Below, in pieces: positions 1 through 11,900 of a DNA stretch of 64,000 nt; position 1 is the first letter of the stretch, and each line of letters starts with the position of its first letter. The stretch lies in contig NC_064040.1 in the NCBI RefSeq assembly GCF_932526225.1, positions 12,252,856-12,316,855 of the forward strand, read 5' to 3'. The position numbers were made by a program, and so were the translations under genes. The DNA comes from Nematostella vectensis (Eukaryota > Cnidaria > Anthozoa > Actiniaria > Edwardsiidae). The notes beneath the pieces are model-generated. The model was not told the DNA's origin, ran no database searches, and saw nothing but the letters and a program-made list of their open reading frames with translations.

Positions 1-1735
1 GGATAATATAAGAAAGAAACTTACAAAGGTATATATCACGTCTTGAGGTCATTGTGTTGCTATAGAATCTCAGGTTTGTTGCTTGTAAAAATATTGCCGT
101 AAAATACCAATTTCCTATACATTCCACTATCTGTTGCTTGTCCCCCATTGTACTTTCCCCGGCAAAAGAATAAACATGGCTTGGATTTCATGTACGATTA
201 GTGTAAACCTCCCTATACGCTCACAAATAGAGTTTATTTTAATGATACTCCGCAGGAATTGATAGCTGTGAACACCGTTGCTGTAAAAATCATCAAGTTC
301 CAAGGTGAGTCTAGATTAACGACTTGTTATCGTTGCGTCACGAAAGACAAAGTTCTCTTCCGTTAGAAGGTTAGGCTCTTAGAAAAGTAAGCAATGCCGG
401 GGATAGCGGAAAAGGCTACCTGCCACAGACTCCTTGCTGTTGTTTTTTTGATGGCCGAGTAAAATAAGAGTTCCAAGAACACATGTAGATTCGTTTGTGA
501 GCGGTGTTTTCATTTGGCGGCTTTTGAGTTTCGAGAGCTCGCAGGGCGCTTGCCGTAGCTTGGCAGGGCCCGTGGGATTCTTTGTTTTGTCGGTACGTTT
601 TGATATGTCGGTAGGGTTTTCACGTTGGGCTCAATGTAAACGGGGATATTTTGAGAGCAGCAAGCAGAGAAATCACAACGCTGCTTAATTAGGAAATGGT
701 TTGGATCTCTCAACACAAGAAAGCCCAGAAAATCCACTTGAAATATGATCAAGAGTGTTTGATACTCTACAAGGATATACTATCCAACCGATACTACTTG
801 GATATCTAAAGTAAGGCAACCTATCTCATTTATATATCATCTTTCCGATTTCAACTCATATCATGGTGTTCTAGTCACAAGTTTTATATGTATCTCTTTG
901 CCTTTTGCCGTAGTACATCCACTATCAAAACAAAAACACAATTGAATTTTCGATTCACACGTTAACAAAACCTTGCGGTTCGCTAAAGTGATTTAACGTA
1001 TATTTAATCGTTGCGGTAATTAACTCGAATACGCGTTATAGCGAAGACAACAAAGGCCTCCCGCAGAGATCTGTATTTACTTGTTATCTTTTTGTTCTAG
1101 AATTCTAAGAAAACTAAAACCACTTTTTAAAAGTTCTTTATATTTCAAGTAAAGCTTTGTCTAAGTGAGTTTTGATACGTCTCTGAGATCCACCATCGAT
1201 AAATATTATAGCGAGTTTTTCTCGCGTCTGCTTGATTGGTACTTAGTTTACCGCTCGCTTTCGCATGTGGGTCGTTCTAAAGGGATGCCTGCTGGGCCGG
1301 ACCTAGTGCTGTAGTTTGCTTATAGTGATGGCCTTACAAGTAATGCCAGCTGGAGGAGCTGTTGAGTTGCGTTAGTATTATATGATCATGTCCTGCCGAG
1401 GTGGCGATTGCTGAACGATCGGTTGGTCCGTGCGTAGGACACATTCACTTCAAGTCCAATTATGCAGCGTGATCCATTTAGGGTTATTTCCGCTAAGACC
1501 TCTATTCATGACCTGTACCATCCCACTCTCGAAGTGTTACTCCTCTGAGTGCAATCTAATAAGTGATCAAAAAGATCAAATAATCGTCTACAAGCGCACC
1601 CTGTACATTCTCACTTCAATCACTGAAGTAAACACTGTCCCAAGTAAGGCCCTAAGGCAACAAGCTATATTTGGTACAAGTTGTTGGGTAATCCTAATTC
1701 CATTCTCTGTCTCTTTTTCAGTCCTCTCAGGCAAA
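1..1735 (+). promoter_or_regulatory. Upstream region and probable 5' UTR intron of dpp
   Basis: No convincing coding sequence is seen here. A polypyrimidine tract followed by CAG lies at about 1701-1721, 15 bases before the dpp start codon, so the coding exon is probably preceded by an intron in the 5' UTR. A strong donor context (CCAAG|GTGAGT) sits at 303/304, so a noncoding first exon may end near 303. The promoter would then lie at or before the left end of the window. Only the splice-like motifs are seen; the exon pairing is inferred. Confidence 0.35.
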
Positions 1736-4223
1736 ATGCTTCTCTTACGCTGTTTCTTACTACTGAGTATGTACTTTCCTGTGCACGGTTTGCCCGCCGA
1801 GAGCTCGTCACAGCGAGCGAAACATGAGGTCAGAAACAGCGCGGATTTTCAAATGATGGAGCAGAGATTTCTGGATACCATGGGCATGAGATCGCGGCCT
1901 CGGCCTAAGCGAGGGACACGCATACCACAATACATGCTTGACTTGTACAATAGCCATAAGGCACATCCAGATTGGATCTCTACGCAGTTTCGCTTTGGTG
2001 ACAAGTGGATTGGCGCGAACACGATAAGGGCGTTTCACCATACAGGTAGGATAGGTCAAGCAAGGGGGTTATGCTAGGAAACCGAGCATTGATATCCTGT
2101 TTTATGGTCGCTCCTTATTGTACTGACCCTAAGCGAGAAGTGATTGCTGGCATTTATAGAAAGTTCTTTTCTAATCACACAACCACTCTCACGTCCAACA
2201 ACAGACAAGATTAAAAAAATATGCGCAATGCCAAATGAAAAGCTTTCACAAACAGACCCTGGGGTGTAACAGTACGGTCAATGCTCCATTCATCTTTCTT
2301 GCCTTAACTTTTTATGGCTTATGATACACCGAGTAAGCCGGCCTCCTGTGCCTTTCTTGTGATAGATTCAATATATTTTTTTTCCCGAGAGAATGGCGTA
2401 ACCACTAAGAAACACCGAGTAAGCCGGCCTCCTGTGCCTTTCTTGTGATAGATTCAATACATTTTTTTTCCCGAGTTAATGGCGAAGCCACTAAGAACTG
2501 TTTGTCATTTGATACATCCAAGCATTATTTATTCATTTATACTCTCATTTTGCCTCCCGGCAAACGGGAGGACATCCATTCCACGCGTGTCTAGTAGAAA
2601 ATATTATCGCAGATGTCACGCTAGTACGAAGACAACCATGTAACAACGTCACGCTAGTATGATAAGCAAACAGAGCAAGAGATTTAATCAGAGGCCAAGG
2701 GCAAACTTTTAACTTTCTAGACTGAAGGCTCTTATTTCACAGAAAATGATACCTCCAGAGTAGAAAGTGGCGGGATAAGGTCTTGCAAGTCATGCATTTT
2801 ATGTAGCTCTAGTGCAACGAGTGTGGTGTGATAGTTACTTTGTCTTTTAAAGCAGGCGCGCGCCACCGAAGGACAACGTAAGGCGCATACCTCGAGGATC
2901 AGTTATCCCAATATCAATACCAAACTTAACTAAAAAAAAGGATGCGGTTAATGAGATTTTCTTTCGCTATTTTTAACATTCAAATCGGGTCAATAGACTC
3001 TTGTATACATCAGGGCTTCTGGGTGTGTCAGGTTTTTTGCAGATTTCCGAAGTTCTCCTTTGTTGACTTTTTTTGTTACAGTAATTTTTATATCTAATGA
3101 ATGAAATGCTAGAAGATGTCAATTACATCGGCGGATCTAGGGAGGCTCTCTGGCGTCCCTATTCCTCAGGGATGGTGTCGCTGGTGCAATCCCCTACCCC
3201 CACCTTTCCACTTCAAGAAGGTTTTTGGACCCACCTTTTAATCATAAATTATTATTGCAAGGCAAGAACTTCGTCTTTTTGTGTAAGCCCTTCAAGGATG
3301 ATTAGAATAATTCATGCCAAATAAGAGAGTATGCTCTCTTGCTCTACAAAAGAATCACGTTCTATCTTAATAACCAACTTCTTCAAATTTTTTTTGCAGA
3401 TAACGATGGGATTGACGCTAGTGAAAATTCCAACTTAACAAGAATAATATTTGATTTGTCGACATTGCCCATGTACGAGACAGTGACCTCCGCAGAACTT
3501 CGTCTTTCCACACGAAGCGGCGATCTTAAGCAGCCTTCAAATTCCACGCAACTTTGGATACGTGTGTACCAGGTATTACTGCCTGGAATGGGAGACACGC
3601 CAGCTCTAAGAAGGCTATTGGATTCTCGCGAGGTTGACGCGCGTGTGGCCGGCTGGGAAAGCTTTAACGTCGAGCTCGCGATACAGCACTGGGTTAAAAA
3701 CCCCGAGCAAAATTACGGACTGGATATTCAAGTGACCACCAAAGAAGGTCACAGTATTAAAGATGCAGTGCGCACGCGCGAGCATCACGCGGAGGAAGAC
3801 TGGCACGAGGAGAGACCGCTGATCGTTACTTACAACCATGATGAGCTGCACCATCATCATACGCGGAGAAAACGGAGCCTGCGGTCCGGCGGCGCCAAAA
3901 GACGGCGCCCGCAGTACTGTCAGCGGCATCCTCTTTATGTGGATTTTACTGATGTTGGTTGGAATGACTGGATCGTAGCGCCACCGGGCTACCACGCTTT
4001 CTATTGTACTGGCGTATGTCCCTATCCCATTGCAAAGCACTTGAACGCTACAAATCACGCGATTGTACAGACAATCATGAATACTGTAGACAGCAATGTC
4101 CCAAATGCGTGTTGTATTCCAACCACTTTGAATCCAATTAGCATACTCTCCCTAAACGAATTCGATAAAGTCGTGCTCAAGAACTACAAGGACATGGTGA
4201 TTGAAGGGTGCGGCTGTAGGTAG
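1736..4223 (+). CDS. dpp: Dpp / BMP2/4-type TGF-beta ligand, two coding exons
   Basis: This encodes a secreted BMP2/4-class ligand that signals through type I/II serine-threonine kinase receptors and SMADs. Coding exons are 1736-2045 and 3400-4223; donor CAG|GTAGG and acceptor TTTGCAG join in phase 1, giving 377 residues. The protein starts with a hydrophobic signal peptide ([10 protein letters not shown]...), then a TGF-beta propeptide, a furin site RRKR, and a basic stretch leading into the cystine-knot domain. That domain has all seven cysteines (CQRH, YCTGVC, ACC, CGCR), the [16 protein letters not shown] signature and one N-glycosylation site (NAT). A second dibasic motif, RPKR, occurs inside the propeptide near residue 60. 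The phylum-wide family is certain. Orthology to cnidarian Dpp rather than BMP5-8 rests on mature-domain resemblance and was not tested by a tree. Confidence 0.95.
2326..2497. repeat. 86-bp direct tandem duplication in dpp intron 1
   Basis: Two adjacent copies begin with ACACCGAGTAAGCCGG at 2326 and 2412, a period of 86 bases with only a few differences. This is a recent tandem duplication inside the dpp intron with no coding potential. Confidence 0.85.
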
Positions 4224-5942
4224 GGTCACGTGACCCACAATGGGAGATGTTGCGGCGAGACGACGCCGAGCCGAAATCGAGCAGTCACGTGCTCTATGGA
4301 TGAAAAGCTTCAGTCGCCATACCTACTAAGGTGGACCGGACGATATGCATGCCTTCAAGGATGATTAGAACGGGCAATACATAATTCAAGGAGGGCAATG
4401 CTAGTTGTCATGGTTATAGTTAGCATGGTTACATCAAAGTGAATGGTAGCAGTGCCGACATGACTACAAGCATATCTAATGGCTAAAGGCCATGGAACAA
4501 AATCGGATAAATGTGGGTGAGAGATATGTCCCCGTCCCGGGGATATTTGTCCGATATTCTACTCAGTTGTCAGAGTGTTTTTATTATGACACTAGATGAT
4601 AAAAAAGCTGTACAAAAAATCAGTGTACAAGAAAACATTTAGCGGCCAATGCACTGCCGCAAGAGAAACCAATATACGATATTTAGATCCAAATCAACGC
4701 CATACATAAGTGGTTCTCCTCTCATATCAGGGAAAATAGCCGATTAAAAGTCTTCAGCAAACGCGTGTTTAGTCTAGATAGAAGAAAATCGATTTTTCTT
4801 TCTTAAATGACCATAAAAGCACTAGTCACAAAAATTATAGATCTCGCTGTTTCGCGAGTTTTTAAACCTGAAGAATAATGGAGATACAATGGGGAGGGAG
4901 GGGTGGGTGGGGACGTCTTTCTTTCGCAAATTAGCTCAAAATCTAATTCCTGTTATCTGTGTTAGTCATGTACGTACTCCACAGATTATTGTAAGACATA
5001 CTAAGTTATAAAGAAAGTTATATGATGCGGGTACCCTGTGGAAATAGCAGACCAACTAGATAGCTGCCAAGCACTGATTAGATATGCGGGCGACACTTTG
5101 ACCTAAACATCATTGTAGTGTTGTTTTTATTTTAATCGATTTTTTAAAATATGAATTTGACCACATGCAAAGCATGAAAACATTTCTATTTTCAGTAATG
5201 GCCTAAAAAAGCAAAATAAAAATGAAATCAAATAGGGATGGAAATCCCATTTTTAACCACAGGGATCCCGATATTGAAAACATTTGTGTGAGAAAAGGGA
5301 AAGTTCCTATGTTCAGATTATTAAGGAAATATTATATGAATATATAAATATATGAATATAGCCCGGGATAGTGGGGATGGGTATTCTACCATTGTATAGA
5401 AGAAATAAACTCATTTCTATGAAGTCGATTGTCGTGTTAATACGATCCATTATATAAGACCTCGATACTCAGCCACCCGCGCCATCTTTGAGCCGTTTTC
5501 TATATAACCAGGGGTCCTGTATGATTTTACCGCAAAAAAACAGGGCTTTTTGGCCTGGAAAAAATAGCCGACAAGAGAAGCATGGACGAGCCTAAACACG
5601 ATGGTGTTTGCTATCTGGCTTCAAGAGCGCCTACTCTAAGTTAGCACCAATATGCGACTTGCACAAAGAAATCACGTGACAGAACGAATGGGCTTTTGAC
5701 GAGTGCGGCTGTACGAGACGATTTTTTTCCATTGTTTTATGCAAGCTTGTGTGCGTTGCCATATCGCGGTTTCCTGTGTTTGTCAGCGGCTTACTAGTCA
5801 GGGAACGCCTGTTGCTAATTGACGTTGGCCGTCAGAAAATCACCTCGAATTACATAAGTAAAACCTTTTACTGGCCTTCAGTATAAGACTCCCTGGCGTG
5901 AAATGCGGCCATGTGATCGATTTAGCAGCCACAAATGAGAAA
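4224..5942. other. Spacer between dpp and ABCB10 (3' UTR and promoter)
   Basis: No gene is seen here. Possible polyadenylation signals for dpp (AATAAA) occur near 5215 and 5404. A 19-base stretch at about 4352 (CCTTCAAGGATGATTAGAA) repeats one at about 3288 in the dpp intron. The ABCB10 promoter should lie in the last few hundred bases. There is no clear TATA box. Confidence 0.4.
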
Positions 5943-8900
5943 ATGCTTGCTCTGAGATCCCTCAAGTATCAAAGACTTCCAATTATTTTGGCGCAAAATG
6001 GCGCAAACAGTTGCCGAAGTGTATATGGTTTCTCTTGCAGACAAGCCCTAGGAATTCCTGCAAGAAATGGTCTGTATAGCGATGGATTCAGAGCCTATTG
6101 CAATCCTTTTACTTATGTAATTGGCAAAGCAAAGTGTTACTCGAGGTTTTCTAGTCTGAATTGCAGAGGCGTTTTAAATTTTGCCCCGAGGTATAGTTCA
6201 AGGAAACGTTGGTTCTGCAACCGAAAAGAGTTACAAAAAGAAAACAAAGTTGGAGATAAAATCAAAAAGGAGGATTCTAGAACTGATGTCTACCGATTGC
6301 TTAATTTGGCAAAACCAGAACGATGGAGAATTGCAGGTAAACTTAAATAATATTTGGCGAGGAAATGGTATAAATAGTGTGGATGTGTTTGATTAGTGTT
6401 AATAAAGCGGCCTGTTTGTGAGGCAGATAAAGGATGAGCTTCTTTTACCATCTTATAACCAAACAATCCCAATGTAATTAATTGATTAAATTGATAATTG
6501 GTATCAACCACGCCCGTACACAGGGAGTTGTGCAGGGTGAACTCACCCCCCTTGGCAGCCAAAACAAGGGTAATAAAGGAATCCTCAAATACTATGCTTT
6601 TTACATATGATACCTATGACTGCGCACCCCCCTCAGCCAATCCTAAGTATGCGCCTGTTAATTGATAGTAATATATATTGATTTACTAAAAATATTGACT
6701 TAACTTATGAACAATTAATCATCAAAATTTGGGTGAGTCTTATTGACAAGAATTGATAACAGAAAAATTTGAGTGAGTATCAATTGCTATCAATTTCTGA
6801 TAATAGTTGATAACAATTTAGTTAATATATTCACTTATCAATTTTATCAATTACTTTTTGATAGTCGATTTCTTATTAATTAGTTACGTCAGGAAACAGT
6901 AGTAGTCTGAAGAGAGTTTGAAGATGATAATACTAGTAAATGTTATACAGTAAACAATAAAACAACCATATCATTGTTAGATTACCACTTGAGAGGTTAC
7001 AAGGATTAGAAACTGTTAAACTAATTCCCATTTATTTGTACTTAGTTACTGTAAACTACAGTAGGACTCACTGCTAACTCAACATTTACCTATGATTACT
7101 GTGATTTTCACTATTATTCTTAAACTTTTTTTCCTTAATTTCCAGCTGCTAAACCACTTTTTGACTTCTGTCATTCAAATTAACTTACAAAATAACAAAT
7201 TGGGTCCCAGCTCACACAAAACAAGATTGCGGCCATGACTCACTGTGTTCTATAATTTCTTTCAGCTGCCATAGGATTGTTGTTGGTATCTTCATCTGTG
7301 ACAATGGCAGTTCCTTTCTCTATTGGGAAGATCATTGATATTATTTACACTGCAAGTGAAGATCCTGAAAGAATGATGAATCTCCTGAAAACAATATGTC
7401 AAGTCCTTTGTGGTGTATTTCTACTGGGAGGAGCTGCAAACTTTGGAAGAGTGTATCTAATTCAAGTCTCAGGTATTCCAAATACACTAAACATAAGCAT
7501 AGAAGCTACACTATCATTTGATTAATTCTCATATTGGATCCACCACTACATACTACTTTCACTAAAGAACATTAAATTGCATTTTTGTCACTGTCTAACA
7601 AATGCCATTTTTTTAGGTCAAAGAATTGTCAAGCAGCTTCGTCAAAATCTGTTCTCCTCTATTTTGAGACAAGAGACTGCATTTTTTGATCGTACCAAGA
7701 CTGGGGAGCTGGTCAACCGCCTGTCTGCTGACACCATTCTTGTTGGCAAAGCAGTCACTGATAATGTCTCAGATGGCCTCCGTGCTGTGGCACAAGTTAC
7801 TGCTGGTGTATCCATGATGGTAAATAAATTCCTCTGATGTTTCTCATCCCTTTGTTTTACCCCCCCCCCCTCCCCTCTAAAATGCTATTAGTATCCTTCT
7901 TTTCCAAAAGAGAAAACATTCACTTGGCAAGTCAATGCAATAAAGGCCAAAAAAGGCCTCATGTTAATTTTGGGTGAAAATCATTGATGCACAACAACAT
8001 TAGTCAAAATATGGGGAGTTCAATAAGTGTGCTCCTCATTGCAATATTCATATAAAAAATCAAAGTCAATATGACTTTGTGGCAAAGCAGATCATTAGAT
8101 TATTCTCATTATGAATGACTGTTGTTTGAGGATTCAGGGCCATAACATTCCGGTAAGGGGGTCAGCTACTGTACCTTCCTACTCCCTTCACCCCCTGGCC
8201 TCCCTGCCCACAGTAGAGTGTAATCTTTCAAAGTACATATGATCAACTAATAATAAACTTTGTTAATTCAATGTTTCAGGCTTATGTATCACCAAAGCTG
8301 ACTGGGATAGTCTTGTTGATCGTGCCTCCTGTTGCTGTGGGTGCTGTGGTGTATGGCAGATTTCTAAGGTCAATTACCAAAAGAACACAAGACTCTCTTG
8401 CAGATGCAACCCAGGTATAGTGTATTTTTATTGGTACGTAAAAAAAAGGAACATGCCATGGCAGCCAATGTTTTTTTTGGGGGGGGGAGAAAGCTGAAGA
8501 TGCTTCACATTTAGGAGGTGGGGGTCAAGGGAGAGGTTTCCTCAAGGGATATTTGTGGTTAACTCCAGAGAGATCTATGAGCTAAGCTTCCTTATTATGC
8601 AGGGCTATTGCCATGGCAACATTATTAGTAACTTAGTAACTGAAGCACTATTGTGAATTAGGTTGCAGAAGAGCGAATTTCTAATATTCATGTGGTCAGA
8701 GCATTTGGTCAAGAAAACAGAGAAATTAAATCGTGAGTACAGCTTGATGAATCTAAGAACTTTGATTTGATTTAGATGATAATAGACAGGAAATAAGCTT
8801 CCTTCACTGGTAATTATACTCAAATGATACTCTTCTCAGCTACACAGATCGAGTCGAGTATGTTCTGCAGCTGGCAAAGAGAGAAGCACTCGCTAGAGCT

Positions 8901-11900
8901 GTGTTTTTTGGTTTTGTAAGTACTCAAAGGATTCTATCTTAATAGATATACCTAGATGAGCTGCAGATTGTTTTGTTTGTCATTTACAAAAGACAGGAGA
9001 AATGTTTTTAAGATGTTGATTGTAAGGGACATTAGACACAAATGTTAATACCATGTCTATAAATGTCAACCATTGTGTAGTCAGTCTTTCCAATGGGGAA
9101 TGCAAAGACATGCTGTGGACATTACACAAATGGTGTAAAATCTGATTAGTCTATATTTCTAAATAAACATCACTTTTTGATGATCAGAGGGGAATGTACA
9201 CTCACTGTGCTTACCCTTATACATTGTATACATCTGATTATCATCACTAGGAGTGACTGGTTTCACTAGTATTACCAGTTCGTATAGAGGGGGGGGGGGG
9301 GGTAATTTTTCTAAAATCATATGGATGACCATAAGGGGCATGGGTGTTACTCCCCAGGTTTTTTAATGTCTCTCCCAGACTGGCTTGACTGAGTGTTGAT
9401 TTTAAATATTTCCATTCCATTCCTTGTCAGACAGGTTTGACAGATTGTTGATTTCAAATGTTTTTATTCTTTTTCTTATCAACCGGTTTGACTGAGTGTT
9501 GATTTCAAATGTTTCCTTTGCATTCCTTGTCAGACCAGTTTGACTTAGTGTTAATTTCAAGTGTTTTTATTCTTTTTCTTGTCAGACAAGTTTGACTGAG
9601 CTTTGATACAAGTCTTTTCATTCTATTTCTTGTCATACCGGTTTGGCTGAGTGTTAATTTCAAGTGTTTTCATTCTTTTTCTTGCCAGACTGGTTTGGCT
9701 GAGTGTTGATTTCAGGTTTTCTCATTCTATTTCTTGTCAGACGGGTTTGTCAGGTAACTTGATAGTGCTGTCAGTGCTGTACAGCGGTGGAATGATGATG
9801 ACCAGTGCACAGATCTCAGTTGGTGAACTCACCTCCTTCATGCTCTACACCGGTTTTGTGGGTGTCTCCATTGCAGGTAAAGCAACATGCAGGCCCTCTC
9901 CCATGTGGGACACTGACTAATTACAAAGATTGTTGATGTCTCTTTGATTTCACAAATTTCGAGATCGAAAAATCCTAAAATTAAAGCCACATGAAGAGCA
10001 AGTGTAAGGGTGACGTTTTGTGCTTCATACAGTTGAAGGATTAAGCCAGGGGGAGAGGGGGGTCTTCAGGGTAAAAGTGATACGGATGCTCGTCAGGAAA
10101 TTTGAAAAATAACCATAAAAATACCTGCACACCAAAAATTGCTACCCTAAAAAATATCTATAAAGAGGCTACAACATACTTTTTCAACCTTTTGTTGATT
10201 TAAGCTTGTCTACACCACGCCTGCGCTGACACGCCTGCGCTCCTAGTAAAAAGCGGCAATCTCACCAGCTTACTTCCGGTCGATTGCGTAACACGGTCGA
10301 TTACGTAATCTCCAATTATTTTTATCGGAAAACGCGAAATGTCAAAATTTTAAAAAGCAGTGTGTCTATTGAAAGTTTCTTCGAGGATGTGACTGATAAT
10401 TTAGAGCGGATGGCCTGTTGAATAGCGCGGATTCTAATAGATGATTTTTTGTCTTGTTGGTTGAGGTTCCCGTCGGCTTTCCGAAAGTAAAAACTGGTGA
10501 CATATGTCTTGTTTGCCTTCATGTAGGTCTCAGCTCCTTCTACTCCGAGCTGATGAAGGGGATCGGAGCCAGCAGTCGTGTGTGGCAGCTGAGTGACAGA
10601 AAACCCGCCATGTCTTTTACAGGTTTGTGTGCTGCTCATGTGTCCTCGCAGTTGTCAAAGAGGAAAATAAGCCAACATACTAAGTGCTTATGTTTAATGC
10701 TTCTCTGGAAACAGATTGGTTTGGCTGAGGTTTTGAGACATCCAGGGTAGTCTCAGATATATGGTAGCAGAAATTAAAATAAAAAAATATCTTGGTTGTA
10801 TCGTAATTTCAATATTTTCAATATATTATCAATATAGATTATCACTTGATATGGAATCACGATTTGACTTATCCGTGTCACGTCTCTGTTCGTCCGCGTT
10901 CTCGATTGTTTGTTTCGGCAGTAGAAACATCTATGGTAAGCTGCTATCCAAACCCGGCTTTTTCAAACAAACAAACAAACAAACGAGAACTTGAAAGAAC
11001 AGAGACGCAAAACGGATAAGTGAACTAATAGAAAATAAACAGGCAGGAAGTAAGCTCAGGTTCTAGCAGGGCAGGGTTACCCTTTTTCGTAGCGAATGAT
11101 AAAGGTATCTCACGAACGACAAATGCTTGAAACGTCAGCGAAACAACTTTGCTTTCCGGAAGGCTTCTCAACTGTGTTTTATATTCCTGTTCTCGCCACG
11201 CCTACGCAGACCATCAACTTTTCTACAGCTTGCCAGGTCTTACTTGTTTCCAGTTAGATTATAAGTAGAGAGAAAAACTCAATCAAAAAACTCAATCAGA
11301 CAGTAATCATTTCCATATGTTACCTATGACTGCGCACCCCCCCCCCCCCAGCCAATCCTGGGTACGCGCCTGGTGTTGACTGCAGTGTCAACTCATACAA
11401 CTCTGTACATGGAAACAGAAAAAGGTTTACTATATTGCTTTGTTTTTTTAAAATCATGTATTTTGTTTTTCCACAGGAGGTCTCCAGCCTTCTATTGATG
11501 TGCTGGCTCGGGGCATCCAGTTCAAAAACGTGAACTTTACTTACCCCTCCAGGCCCAATGCAAGGATATTCGCTGACCTGAGTCTGGACATGCGTGCGGG
11601 CTCAGTCACGGCAGTGGTCGGGCCGAGTGGGTCTGGGAAGAGTACGTTAGGGGCGCTCCTTCTAAGGCTCTATGACCCTGAAAGTGGCTCTGTCTTCGTG
11701 GGGGGTCACGACGTCAAATCGCTGTCTCTTGATTGGCTGAGAGGGGCTGTCGGCGCAGTCCATCAAGTAAGTGGACCGGACACTAGGGAAAAACCCTCTC
11801 TAGCCAGTCTAGTCTTGTTTGTTGGATATTATTATCAACATTCCCATCATCACCCTCGCCAAGAAAGTCTTACATTTTTACCATCGATGTCCTTCCTTCT

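Noticed and set aside
3097-3324. 75-codon frame in dpp intron 1
   Set aside because: It overlaps a MITE-like motif (GCGGATCTAGGG), shows no domain and lies inside an intron with strong splice sites.
5898-5942. Earlier start for ABCB10
   Set aside because: The upstream codon is GTG; the first ATG in frame is 5943 and gives a basic mitochondrial-type N terminus.
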